Positions 19,953 to 27,928 of a stretch of DNA of 64,000 bases are shown here, piece by piece (positions within the stretch are counted from its first letter, which is position 1; the number at the start of each line of letters is the position of its first letter). The DNA lies in assembly GCA_958431155.1 (NCBI GenBank), contig OY288106.1:781161-845160 (forward strand). Reading direction: 5' to 3'. The translations under genes and the position numbers were made by a program. This DNA comes from an uncultured candidatus Porisulfidus sp. (GTDB lineage Bacteria > Pseudomonadota > Gammaproteobacteria > Poriferisulfidales > Poriferisulfidaceae). Under the pieces are notes generated by a model, which was not told the DNA's origin, made no database searches, and saw nothing but the letters and a program-made list of their open reading frames with translations.

Positions 19953-20990
19953 ATGCTCCGGCGTCTTTTCAGTGACGACATGTCCATTGACTTGGGCACA
20001 GCAAACACGCTGGTGTACGTGCCCGGCGAAGGCATCGTCCTGGACGAGCCTTCGGTGGTCGCCATCCGCAGGTATTCGGATCTCAACAAGCCCCAGGTCG
20101 AGGCCGTCGGCGTCGAGGCCAAACGCATGATTGGCCGGACCCCGGCCAACATCGAAGTGGTGCGGCCCCTGCGCGACGGCGTGGTGGCCGACTTCGCGAC
20201 CGCCGAGAAAATGCTGCAGTACTTCATCCGCAAGGCCAGCCAGCGACGGCTGTTCACCCTCGGGCCCCGGGTCCTGATCTGCGTACCCTGCGGCGCCACC
20301 CAGGTGGAGCGCCGGGCGATCCGGGCCGCCGCGGAAGCGGCTGGCGCGCGCAAGGTCTACCTGTACGAGGAACCGCTGCTGGCCGCGCTGGGGGCAGGAC
20401 TGAGCATCGAGGAGCCCTACGGCCACTTCATCCTGGACATCGGCGGCGGCACCTCGGAGGTCGCGGTTCTGTCGCTCAACGACATCGTGTACGCCGACTC
20501 CTCGCGTACCGGCGGAGACCACTTCAACCAGAGCATCATCGACTATGTGCGGCGCCAATGCGGATTGCTGATCGGCGAGACCACCGCGGAGCAGATCAAG
20601 CACACCATCGGCAGCGCCTACCGTCCGCAGACGATCGAGGAGATGGAGGTGCGAGGCCGCGACCTGTCCGACGGCACCCCCCGCAGCATCACCGTCAACA
20701 GCAACGAGATCAACGACGCCCTGCAGGAGCCGCTGCAGATCATCCTGAACAAGGTCCACTCCGTGCTGGAGCAGACCCCGCCGGACCTGGCTTCGGACAT
20801 CATGGCCCGCGGCATCGTGGTCACCGGCGGAGGGGCGATGCTGAGCGGCATCGACCAATTGCTGATGCAGGAAATCAAGGTGTCCGTCATCATTGCCAAC
20901 GAGCCCCTGTTCTGCGTAGCGCGCGGCGGCGGCAAGGTTCTAGAGGAGAACATCGAGCTTCAACAGGACTCGCACGCTTTCGCGCGGTGA
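19953..20990 (+). CDS. mreB: Rod shape-determining protein MreB
   Basis: Bacterial actin that organises side-wall peptidoglycan synthesis at the inner membrane. I choose the ATG at 19953, preceded by AGGAAG; a TTG ten codons upstream is also in frame. The 345 residues contain the ATP-binding phosphate-1 motif SIDLGTANTLVYV, phosphate-2 LDIGGGTSEVAVLSL and adenosine motif VVTGGGAMLSGI. The N-terminal amphipathic start MLRRLFSDD is typical. It leads the mreBCD cluster. Confidence 0.97.
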   Translation: MLRRLFSDDMSIDLGTANTLVYVPGEGIVLDEPSVVAIRRYSDLNKPQVEAVGVEAKRMIGRTPANIEVVRPLRDGVVADFATAEKMLQYFIRKASQRRLFTLGPRVLICVPCGATQVERRAIRAAAEAAGARKVYLYEEPLLAALGAGLSIEEPYGHFILDIGGGTSEVAVLSLNDIVYADSSRTGGDHFNQSIIDYVRRQCGLLIGETTAEQIKHTIGSAYRPQTIEEMEVRGRDLSDGTPRSITVNSNEINDALQEPLQIILNKVHSVLEQTPPDLASDIMARGIVVTGGGAMLSGIDQLLMQEIKVSVIIANEPLFCVARGGGKVLEENIELQQDSHAFAR

Positions 20991-21037
20991 TCCGGAAATC
21001 CACCTGACGGCTCGGCCGAGCTCCCATCAACCCCGGC

Positions 21038-21856
21038 ATGCTCTGGCGCAAACTGATCAGCAGCCTGATACTGGCCGTCGTGCTGGTCAGCATCGACTAC
21101 CGCTACGCCGTGGTCGACCGCGCGGCCCCTCTGGTCAACCTGGTCACCCAACCGATCGTCGCGGCCTCGAGCCTGCCCCAGCAGTTTTTCGAGTGGGTCT
21201 ACACCCATTACCGCGGCGTCGAGGAGTTGGTCGAGGAGAACCAGATGCTCAGGCAGCAGTTGCTGGAGAATATCTTCTGGACGCAGTCCGTTGAGGCGCT
21301 GGAAGCAGAAAACCGCCGCCTGCGGACCCTGACGCAACTCGACGTTCCGACACATTCGCAACGGGTGCTGGTCGCGGAAGTCACGAAAATCAATACCGAC
21401 ACGTTCCGGCAGACCATCACCATCAACCGCGGCACCCACGACGGCACCTACGTGGGTCAGCCGGTACTGGACGAGCACGGCGTCGTCGGCCAGATCTCCG
21501 GCACGAGCCTGTTCCAGTCCACTGTCCTGCTGGTCACCGATGTCAGCCACGCCCTGCTGGTGCGCAATGTGCGGACCGACGACCGCTACCTGGCGCACGG
21601 GAACGGGCAGGGACTGACCCTGCGATTCGTCCCGCGCCACAACGACCTCGATCCCGGCGACATCCTGCTGACCTCGGGCCTCGACGACACCTACCCCGAA
21701 CAGCACCTGGTCGGCCGGGTCGCACAGATCACCGCCCAGCCCGGCCGGGACTTTTTGGAAGCGGACGTCCAAGCCGAAGCGCAACTGCACCGGAACCGGG
21801 AAGTCCTCCTAGTTTGGCACCGGAACCCCGCAGAGGAGACCGGCGATGCGGATTGA
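21038..21856 (+). CDS. mreC: Rod shape-determining protein MreC
   Basis: Periplasmic scaffold of the elongasome. The 272 residues start with a short cytoplasmic end and one membrane segment (about residues 6-20). A coiled coil follows around VEELVEENQMLRQQLLEN, then the beta-barrel domains (TINRGTHDGTYVGQPVLDEH, FVPRHNDLDPGDILLTSGLD). The gene is a little short because of a compact N- and C-terminus. It overlaps mreD by 11 bases. Confidence 0.94.
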   Translation: MLWRKLISSLILAVVLVSIDYRYAVVDRAAPLVNLVTQPIVAASSLPQQFFEWVYTHYRGVEELVEENQMLRQQLLENIFWTQSVEALEAENRRLRTLTQLDVPTHSQRVLVAEVTKINTDTFRQTITINRGTHDGTYVGQPVLDEHGVVGQISGTSLFQSTVLLVTDVSHALLVRNVRTDDRYLAHGNGQGLTLRFVPRHNDLDPGDILLTSGLDDTYPEQHLVGRVAQITAQPGRDFLEADVQAEAQLHRNREVLLVWHRNPAEETGDAD

Positions 21857-22337
21857 ATCGTGGCGGATCTACCAGGCGCTGAGCCTGATCGCAGCCCTCA
21901 CCCTCTCGGCCTTGCCGCTCCCGGATTCGTATGCTCCGTGGCAGCCGCAATGGGTCGTGATGACCGTGATTTTCTGGATGTCCGTCCGGCCCGAGAAGAC
22001 CGGGTTCGGGATGGCCTGGTCGGCCGGCCTGCTGAGCGATCTTGTTGTTGGGAGCTGGATCGGCATCCATGTCCTCAGCTACTGTCTTATCGTGTTTTTG
22101 TGTGCCCGGTTCTACCGGGTGCTGCAACTCTCCAGCACCCTGCAGAAGATCTTTCCGGTCGGGCTACTACTGGTGCTGCACATGGGCTATCTGCACCTGT
22201 TCTCGATCTTTCTCTCCAACGTCGATCTCGGCCTGCTTTACTGGGCCAGCCTGCCTGCCAGCCTGCTGGTCTGGCCGGTCCTGCATTACCTGCTGAGCAA
22301 GATCTCGGTTGGAGACCCGGGTGGCCTGACGGCATAG
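21846..22337 (+). CDS. mreD: Rod shape-determining protein MreD
   Basis: Polytopic inner-membrane partner of MreBC. The 163 residues show five or so hydrophobic segments: near 9-26, 35-47, 55-70 (WSAGLLSDLVVGSWIG), 74-90, 103-122 and 127-148. The early WVVMTVIFWMSVRPEKTGFG region is characteristic. It starts within the end of mreC and ends 16 bases before a convergent gene. Confidence 0.92.
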   Translation: MRIESWRIYQALSLIAALTLSALPLPDSYAPWQPQWVVMTVIFWMSVRPEKTGFGMAWSAGLLSDLVVGSWIGIHVLSYCLIVFLCARFYRVLQLSSTLQKIFPVGLLLVLHMGYLHLFSIFLSNVDLGLLYWASLPASLLVWPVLHYLLSKISVGDPGGLTA

Positions 22338-22353
22338 CCGAAGCAGTTCCCGG

Positions 22354-22950
22354 TTACGGGTGGTGTTCCAGCCAGCGCGTCACCGCCTCCAACTGTAGCG
22401 ACGGACCCATTGGTTCCAACAGCCTCCGCGTCCGCCTGAAAGCGTTCCGGGCGGCACTCTTCTCTCCCAGCAGCACATAGACGTTTCCGAGTTCGCCAAC
22501 CAAGTCCGGATGTTTCGGCCAGCGGTTCGTCAGGCCCAGGTAGGCCTGCTCGGCACCGGCCAGATCACGCTGCCGCAGCAGCTGCCGGGCCCGAGTCCAC
22601 GACTCGTAGAGCGCTTCCGCCTCCAGGTCGCGCGGTTTCGGCTGGGGTTGCGCTGAAGCGGCCTTCGGCTGTGATGCCGTGGATTCCGACGCCTGTGCAG
22701 GCTCGGACGCGGCTTCAGATGGTTCCTTTCCGGGGGAGACCGGGGTGGGTTGTGCCAGGTTTTCTGCCTCCGGCTGGTCGATCACGTCCCGAAGAGACGG
22801 CAATTGGTCGGGCTCGAACAGCGGTTCCGTCTCCAAATTCGGGAACCAGGTGACATTCGGGCTCATCCGCCACCCCAAGAACAGCAGCGTGATCACGATA
22901 ATGATGACCGCCAGATGGCTAGCAAGGCGAGAGTTCCAATGAAACTTCAT
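22354..22950 (-). CDS. Membrane-anchored TPR-like protein, unrecognised
   Basis: I do not recognise a named family. Residues 11-28 form one membrane segment (AVIIIVITLLFLGW). A long Pro/Ala/Ser/Gln-rich linker follows (about 45-110), then a C-terminal helical part with TPR-like periodicity (RQRDLAGAEQAYLGLTNRWP, LGEKSAARNAFRRTRRLL). It overlaps the upstream 99-residue gene by 4 bases (ATGA), so they form a pair. The architecture of anchor, flexible linker and small TPR module suggests a periplasmic protein-interaction role. Position beside mreBCD hints at cell-envelope work, but that is inference. Confidence 0.75.
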   Translation of the reverse strand: MKFHWNSRLASHLAVIIIVITLLFLGWRMSPNVTWFPNLETEPLFEPDQLPSLRDVIDQPEAENLAQPTPVSPGKEPSEAASEPAQASESTASQPKAASAQPQPKPRDLEAEALYESWTRARQLLRQRDLAGAEQAYLGLTNRWPKHPDLVGELGNVYVLLGEKSAARNAFRRTRRLLEPMGPSLQLEAVTRWLEHHP

Positions 22951-23246
22951 GGCATCTCCTGCCGCATCTCCGAGGTCAGGCGCATGCGCAGCAAGGGGTA
23001 GACATACGGCATCTCGACCAGCGCGTCCGGAGAATACAGGCTCAAGGCGATGGCAGGCGGCGCGAGGGGTTTTCCTTCCGGCGAGGCGAGCGGCTCGGCT
23101 GGATTCCCCCCTTCGGCAGACGTCGGCATGTCGCGCGAGGCGGGCGGGACTGGATCATCCGTTGCCTGATCCTGCGCCTGGACCTGTCCCGGGCCATGCA
23201 CGCCGGCGAGCAGGAGAAACAGGAAAAAAGCCCGAAGAATAGGCAT
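22947..23246 (-). CDS. Small exported protein, unrecognised
   Basis: 99 residues: a clear signal peptide (FFLFLLLAGVHGPGQVQAQ, likely cut near residue 25), a low-complexity Pro/Glu/Ser middle, and a short conserved-looking end with SLYSPDALVEMPYVYPLLRM. No motif is recognised. It is coupled by ATGA overlap to the membrane TPR-like protein downstream, and is divergent from rnd with almost no gap. A partner of the downstream protein in the periplasm is plausible. Confidence 0.65.
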   Translation of the reverse strand: MPILRAFFLFLLLAGVHGPGQVQAQDQATDDPVPPASRDMPTSAEGGNPAEPLASPEGKPLAPPAIALSLYSPDALVEMPYVYPLLRMRLTSEMRQEMP

Positions 23247-23299
23247 TTATGAATACCGGGAAGGGCCTGGAAACGAAAGCGTATTATACTATTTCATTC

Positions 23300-24412
23300 A
23301 TGGATGAGGTGCTGATTCCCAGTTGGACATGGATCGCTCGGCAGGAGGTCCTGCTGAAGTACCTTGATCGTATCGCGGGCGCGCCTTGGCTTGCGCTGGA
23401 CACTGAATTCCTACGCATCCATACCTACTACCCGAAACTCTGCCTGATTCAGATATCGGACGGCACCGAGCATGCCGTGATCGACATGCAGGCCGGGCTT
23501 GACCTCTCCATCTTGGTAGAGCGGCTACGCAGGTCCGACCGGGTCAGCGTCCTGCACGCCTGCCTGCAGGATATCGAAATCATGCATCATGACTTCGACC
23601 TGATTCCCGGAAATGCGTTCGATACCCAGATCGCCTGGGCTCTGCTTGGACATGGCTTCCAGATCAGCTATGCCGCCATGGTGGAGAAGCGGCTGGGGGT
23701 CGCTCTCGACAAATCCCAGGTGCGCAGCTGGTGGGATCGTCGGCCGCTCAAGCCCGCACAACTTCTGTACGCCCTGTACGATGTCGTTTACCTCGGCCCT
23801 GTCTACCAACAACTGTTGGAAGAACTGGAAGCCAAGGGACGTCTGAGCTGGATGCAGGAGGAAATGGAACGGATGCTCACGCCGTCCACCTGGATTCCCG
23901 ACCCGAACCAAGTGTGGAAGCGGGTTCGCATCCCCGGCAGCAATGTGCCCAACAATCGGCTGCATGTACTGCGGGGACTGGCGCGCTGGCGCGAATTGCT
24001 TGCCCGACGCGAGAACCGGGCCCGTGCCCGAGTTGCGTCGGATGAGATCCTGGTCGATCTTGCCTGTACTCCGCTGCATGACCAGAAACATTTCGATCGC
24101 GTGTTAGCCGGCAGAGCTTCCTGGAAGCTTCGCAACAGGCTGTGGAAGGCCCTGCAGTTGGCCGAGGATACCCCCCCCCTCACGCTGAAGTCCGTGAGCC
24201 GGGACGAACGTGGCGAACAGCGCAGGAAAGTGCGGATCCTGGCCGGTGTCGCCCGCAAGGTCGCCGAGGAGATCGGGGTGTCGCCGGAACTGCTCGCACC
24301 CCGCGCCATGCTGGAAGAACTGGTGCACCAGAACCCGGATCCAATCGTGCTGCAGGGCTGGCGCGGCGAGACGGTCGGCCCGGTCCTGACCGAAGCGCTC
24401 AATGCCCTCTGA
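23300..24412 (+). CDS. rnd: Ribonuclease D
   Basis: 3'-5' exoribonuclease in tRNA 3' maturation. The DEDDy active site is visible: Asp34 and Glu36 in LALDTEF, Asp91 in CLQDIE, Tyr157 and Asp161 in YALYD. Two HRDC-like helical regions follow (RVLRGLARWRELLARREN-like and RRKVRILAGVARKVAEE). I prefer the ATG at 23300 (370 residues, MDEVLIPSWTWI); an upstream ATG at 23249 would add 17 residues of unlike composition. No good Shine-Dalgarno is seen for either. The last 11 bases overlap the next gene. Confidence 0.9.
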   Translation: MDEVLIPSWTWIARQEVLLKYLDRIAGAPWLALDTEFLRIHTYYPKLCLIQISDGTEHAVIDMQAGLDLSILVERLRRSDRVSVLHACLQDIEIMHHDFDLIPGNAFDTQIAWALLGHGFQISYAAMVEKRLGVALDKSQVRSWWDRRPLKPAQLLYALYDVVYLGPVYQQLLEELEAKGRLSWMQEEMERMLTPSTWIPDPNQVWKRVRIPGSNVPNNRLHVLRGLARWRELLARRENRARARVASDEILVDLACTPLHDQKHFDRVLAGRASWKLRNRLWKALQLAEDTPPLTLKSVSRDERGEQRRKVRILAGVARKVAEEIGVSPELLAPRAMLEELVHQNPDPIVLQGWRGETVGPVLTEALNAL

Positions 24413-24872
24413 GCTGGCAGCGGATGCTCCGGTTTCGCTTCTGGAGAAGGTTCGCGAGGCCGTCCCGGATCGGGACGTACTGCTGATCTCCGATCATCCG
24501 CCCTCCCCCGTGCCGGAGTGGGTCGCCATGACGCTGTCGAGCGCCGAGATGCTGGCGATGCCGCGCCTAGAGTCGCACCATGCCTGCGGGCTGATCCTGA
24601 CCCCGTGGGTGGAACCGGAACAGGTGGACGTGGTCATCGCACACCTGCGCGATTTCCTGTCGCTAGAGCTATACGTCCTACACCCAGGCGACACCCTGGA
24701 GCAGGCCCGGCGGATGGGTGCGTTGGGACTGCGCTGCGTGGAGGTTTTCGATGTGGACGGACAGCCCTGGGGGCTGAACCACTTCAGCCTGAAGACCTAT
24801 AAGAAAACGCCCAACTGGCTGAACAGCCGCTTCTGGGCCAATCCTCGACGCTGGAACAAATTCCGCTGGTAG
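24402..24872 (+). CDS. Conserved hypothetical protein coupled to rnd
   Basis: 156 residues with no signal peptide or membrane segment. I do not recognise a catalytic motif. The pattern looks like a small alpha/beta domain: LLISDHPPSPVPEWVAM, LILTPWVEPEQVDVVIAHLR, YVLHPGDTLEQARRMGALGL, and a basic aromatic tail with KTYKKTPNWLNSRFWANPRR. It starts inside rnd (11-base overlap) and is convergent with the persulfide dioxygenase gene 6 bases away. Coupling to rnd suggests coexpression only. Confidence 0.7.
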   Translation: MPSELAADAPVSLLEKVREAVPDRDVLLISDHPPSPVPEWVAMTLSSAEMLAMPRLESHHACGLILTPWVEPEQVDVVIAHLRDFLSLELYVLHPGDTLEQARRMGALGLRCVEVFDVDGQPWGLNHFSLKTYKKTPNWLNSRFWANPRRWNKFRW

Positions 24873-24878
24873 GCCAGC

Positions 24879-25631
24879 TCAGCCCTGGTCGTGCAAGTTG
24901 CACAGGGCCTGAACCCCTGGCGGCAGGGTTTCGGGGCAACGGCCGCACAACTCATTGGCCGGGACCGAGAAATCAAGTTTCTTCGGGTACGGGAGGTCCA
25001 GCCCTTTCATCAACTTCACGAAGTCTTCCTCGCTGCGGTTGCCCTTGAGACGGGGATTGCGCGCCTTCTCCTGACCCACGGTGGATACAAAGCGTCCTTC
25101 GTAGTCGTGCGCCGGATAGACCAGGGTCTCGTTGGGGCGGGAGAAGAACTTGTCCTGGATCGAGCGGTACAGGGTGGCGGCATCCCCCATCTGGAAGTCG
25201 GTCCGTCCGCAGGCGTCGATCAGCAGTGCATCGCCGGTGAACAGCCAGTCTCCGCTCGGGGAATGGAACAGGAAGGCGTGATGGGTGTCGGTGTGTCCCG
25301 GCGTGAACAGTGGATGGATCTCAAGAGTTCCGACACGAAACGCTTCGCCTTCACGGACACCGATATCCCGGCACGGCAGGTCGTCCATCGCCGCGCCGGC
25401 GATCTTGCAGTCGGTGATCGCCTTGAGCTTGAAGGCCCCACTTACGTGGTCGGCGTGGACGTGTGTCTCCAGGGTATACGTGAGTTTCAGGCCCATCTCG
25501 TGCAGGACTTCAAGGTCGCGGTTCGCCGTTTCCACTACCGGGTCGATGAGCACCGTCTCACCGGTCTGCGGACAGCCAAGCAGGTAGGTGTACGTGAACG
25601 ATTCCGGTTCGAACAGTTGTCTGAAAATCAT
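24879..25631 (-). CDS. Persulfide dioxygenase, ETHE1 family
   Basis: Mononuclear iron enzyme that oxidises glutathione persulfide to sulfite. The 250 residues show the MBL motif THVHADH (His57, His59, Asp61, His62), His113 in FTPGHTDTH, and Asp134 in FTGDALLID. ETHE1-typical CGRTDFQ follows at 141-147, and YPAHDYEGRFVSTVGQEKAR comes later. These distinguish it from glyoxalase II. It fits with aprMBA: sulfite released here can feed APS reductase. Monocistronic by position, with a gap of over 300 bases upstream. Confidence 0.88.
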   Translation of the reverse strand: MIFRQLFEPESFTYTYLLGCPQTGETVLIDPVVETANRDLEVLHEMGLKLTYTLETHVHADHVSGAFKLKAITDCKIAGAAMDDLPCRDIGVREGEAFRVGTLEIHPLFTPGHTDTHHAFLFHSPSGDWLFTGDALLIDACGRTDFQMGDAATLYRSIQDKFFSRPNETLVYPAHDYEGRFVSTVGQEKARNPRLKGNRSEEDFVKLMKGLDLPYPKKLDFSVPANELCGRCPETLPPGVQALCNLHDQG

Positions 25632-25770
25632 GGTGAATTCGTTCCGTGTATGAATTCCTGCGGGCCTTGTCCAGAGAGAGGTCTTAAAAAGAATTCTTTG
25701 ATTTCTGGTGCAGGCATTTTAGCGTATGGCCGCAGCCAATTTTAAGATGGCTGGTCGTGATAATTTGTTC

Positions 25771-25997
25771 CTACCCTTTCCAGACAATCGGCTTACCAGT
25801 TTCAGTATCAATCCATCCATCTATGGTTGGAGGTTGATCCCCTGGCATTGCTCGCGCAAAAGCGATTTGTCGCTGTGTCAAACCTCCTGCGAGGATACCG
25901 CCTTTGTGAAAAAACGACCCGATAAGCCGAAGAGTTTTTTAGACCATTCGCTGGCACGATTTGTCCAAGCGGTCAACCTCCTCCTTTCCAGTAGTAG
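25771..25997 (-). pseudogene. Interrupted ORF remnant downstream of the DUF4143 ATPase
   Basis: In one minus-strand frame the peptide KTLRLIGSFFHKGGILAGGL continues through TQRQIAFARAMPGDQPPTID to a TAG at 25773-25771. The same frame continues upstream of a single in-frame TAA (25941-25939) as GKEEVDRLDKSCQRMV, close to the ATPase stop. The composition looks protein-coding on both sides of the stop, but there is no start codon for the downstream piece. I do not recognise the family. This is the only sequence of note in the gap 25632-25997. Confidence 0.4.
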
Positions 25998-27161
25998 TCA
26001 GCCGGCCATGAGGCCGCCATCCCAAAGATAATGGATAAAAGTTGTTGCAGGAAGAATATCGATGCCATCATCCGTGCACCATGCACGCGGTTCAAGGCAG
26101 ACGACTATGCGTCGACTAATCTCTGGATGGTCTTCCGCCAAGCTGCGCAATCCTCGCAGATGGGCTGACGAGATTTTCGGACTCGCCTTGGCTTCAATTG
26201 CAATCCGCATGTCACCGAGAACGAAATCCACTTCTGTGCCACCCGCAAGTCTCCAATAGGATAATTTTTCATTCAATTCCCGGTAAGCGCAGAAAGCGGA
26301 CAGTTCATGGAAGACCCAGTTCTCGAAAGCTTTCCCATAATGGTCGGAGCCTGGGAGTATGTCCCCCCTATGCGCCAATCGATTCACGATGCCTACATCG
26401 GAGAAATAGAACTTCGGCGCGCGAATCACCCGCCGTTTCTGTCGCCTGCGGTAGGCCGGCAGCCAACGACCGAGCAACGTATCTTCCAAAATTCCGAAAT
26501 AGGCTTTTGCCGTATGGCTCGACACGCTGCAGTCACTAGCGATATTTGAGAAATTTATAATCTCTCCATCGCAGAGGGCTGCGGCATCAAGAAATCTCGA
26601 AAAACTTGGCAGATTCCGGACTAAACCTTCTGCCGCCACTTCTTCTTTCAAGTAGTCTGCCACGTATGCTTTCAACAATTTTGCCGGCTGCTTGGCCTCA
26701 TACATCCGCGGCAAATAGCCACGGTTGAGTATCCGGGTCAAGTCAAAGTCCTTTCCAACTTCGCCCGCTGTCAGGCCATGTAACTCGTACCGTATCGCCC
26801 TCCCACCGAGAAGGTTGGCAGCCCCCCGCCTCACCTTGCGGGCACTTGACCCACATAAAGCGAAATGAAGCCCGCGGTTCTCAATCAACCAATGTACTTC
26901 GTCAAGCAGCGCAGGAACTTTTTGGATTTCATCGATTACAATCTGGGTTCCATCCCTCGATAGCTCTTCCGACTCAATTTCCTGACGCAGGCGCTCGGGA
27001 TTATCGCCATAGTGCCGGAACTCGTCTGACTTCAGTAAGTCGACCCATCGGCTCTTCGGATAGTGTTGCCGCAACAGTGTGCTCTTGCCCGTCTGGCGTG
27101 GCCCCCACAAGAAGAAAGTCTCGACTCCAGGGGGTGGAAAATCCAAGTTTCTCTTGAACAT
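25998..27161 (-). CDS. AAA-type ATPase with DUF4143 domain
   Basis: Single-chain ATPase of the AAA_14/DUF4143 group, widespread, mobile-like in distribution and of unknown biochemical role. Walker A GPRQTGKST is at residues 20-28 and Walker B IVIDEIQ at 74-80 from the ATG at 27161; a TTG three codons upstream is also in frame. The C-terminal DUF4143 part holds FYFSDVGIVNRL and the nuclease-like stretch YWRLAGGTEVDFVLGDMRIAIEAKAS, which resembles the PD-(D/E)xK pattern D...ExK. Composition is A+T-richer than the core genes, and it has its own strong promoter. Confidence 0.87.
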   Translation of the reverse strand: MFKRNLDFPPPGVETFFLWGPRQTGKSTLLRQHYPKSRWVDLLKSDEFRHYGDNPERLRQEIESEELSRDGTQIVIDEIQKVPALLDEVHWLIENRGLHFALCGSSARKVRRGAANLLGGRAIRYELHGLTAGEVGKDFDLTRILNRGYLPRMYEAKQPAKLLKAYVADYLKEEVAAEGLVRNLPSFSRFLDAAALCDGEIINFSNIASDCSVSSHTAKAYFGILEDTLLGRWLPAYRRRQKRRVIRAPKFYFSDVGIVNRLAHRGDILPGSDHYGKAFENWVFHELSAFCAYRELNEKLSYWRLAGGTEVDFVLGDMRIAIEAKASPKISSAHLRGLRSLAEDHPEISRRIVVCLEPRAWCTDDGIDILPATTFIHYLWDGGLMAG

Positions 27162-27163
27162 GA

Positions 27164-27212
27164 ACTTCAAATTGTCATGATGATTTGAGATTATACTTCA
27201 AATTATCATAAA
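27164..27212. repeat. Two direct repeats in the ATPase promoter region
   Basis: ACTTCAAATTGTCATGAT (27164-27181) and ACTTCAAATTATCATAAA (27195-27212) share 15 of 18 bases with a 31-bp offset, close to three helical turns. They flank the -10 element and reach the start codon, so they are candidate binding sites for a regulator. Confidence 0.5.
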
Positions 27213-27219
27213 TTTTCAA
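27190..27219 (-). promoter_or_regulatory. Sigma-70 promoter for the DUF4143 ATPase
   Basis: Minus strand: TTGAAA (27219-27214), an 18-bp spacer, and a perfect TATAAT (27195-27190). The predicted start lies about 20 bases before the ATG at 27161, so the leader is very short. One copy of the direct repeat lies between -35 and -10. Confidence 0.65.
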
Positions 27220-27327
27220 TCTCCTCATTGCCCCTGCTGGAGATCATGATGCTGACCTTTAATCTAGAACCATTCTCTCAGGCAACATCAAGCGCAAGAG
27301 TACAATTGGCTTTTCACGGAGAAACCT

Positions 27328-27567
27328 GTGGACGCTCAACAGATCGAAAATCTGATTCAGGCTGGCATCCCCGATGCCAAAGTCACCGTCAGCGGCGGCG
27401 AAGGGAAATTTGAGGCGATTGTGGTCAGCAATGCATTTGAAGGCCTGATGCCTGTCAAACGCCACCAGTTAGTCTACGCCACAGTCCGGAAACAGATTGC
27501 AGACGGATCACTGCATGCCCTGAGCATCCGGCCGCTCACGCCAGACGAGCACGAAAAATCCGGGTGA
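27328..27567 (+). CDS. BolA/IbaG-family protein
   Basis: Small BolA-fold protein, likely a partner of monothiol glutaredoxins in iron-sulfur or acid-stress functions. The 79 residues run MDAQQIENLIQAGIPDAKVT, then the conserved FEGLMPVKRHQLVYATVRKQ stretch with the BolA helix-turn-helix-like region, and HALSIRPLTPDE. The start is GTG at 27328. The length and the IRPLTPDE ending suit the IbaG/YrbA branch. It is convergent with the cytochrome genes (1 base between stops). Confidence 0.87.
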   Translation: MDAQQIENLIQAGIPDAKVTVSGGEGKFEAIVVSNAFEGLMPVKRHQLVYATVRKQIADGSLHALSIRPLTPDEHEKSG

Positions 27568-27568
27568 T

Positions 27569-27928
27569 TTAGGGAGTTTCGACTCCGATGCCGGCGTCAA
27601 TCCGGTACAAGCCCTTCTGCCTCGCGTAGTACGCGGCCAGATCTTCCAAATCCTGATCCGACAATGGTGCCACGATTGCCACCATGATTGGGTTGGTCCG
27701 CTCGCCAGTCTTGTAACTCCGCATGCTGTGCAGCAGATAGTCCTGATGCTGCCCCGCAATGATCGGGAACATGGGCACCGGGCTGTTGCCGTCCGGACCA
27801 TGGCATGCCTGGCAGCTTAAGGACTTTTCCTTGCCGCGAACCGGGTCTCCCGCCAGCACCGAGCCGGAAAATCCGAGGCTCAGCACGGCCAAGGCGGAAA
27901 TCAGGAAAGAGCGGGACGGGCAGTTCAT
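27569..27928 (-). CDS. Small periplasmic cytochrome c (downstream copy)
   Basis: Class I-type monohaem cytochrome. I start at the ATG at 27928, which gives a Sec signal peptide (FLISALAVLSLGFSGSVLA) and 119 residues. The haem motif is CQACH, and a distal Met ligand candidate is in the PMFP or SMRSYK/IMVAIV regions. The C-terminal helix shows LEDLAAYYARQKG. It overlaps the upstream cytochrome gene by 4 bases (ATGA). The paired arrangement resembles a diheme cytochrome c4 split in two. Partner enzymes are not visible. Confidence 0.85.
   Translation of the reverse strand: MNCPSRSFLISALAVLSLGFSGSVLAGDPVRGKEKSLSCQACHGPDGNSPVPMFPIIAGQHQDYLLHSMRSYKTGERTNPIMVAIVAPLSDQDLEDLAAYYARQKGLYRIDAGIGVETP

Noticed and set aside
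23285-23290. TATACT before the rnd start as a promoter of a leaderless transcript
   Set aside because: No -35 at usual spacing, and the implied transcript would start about 3 bases before the ATG; the evidence is too thin to list.
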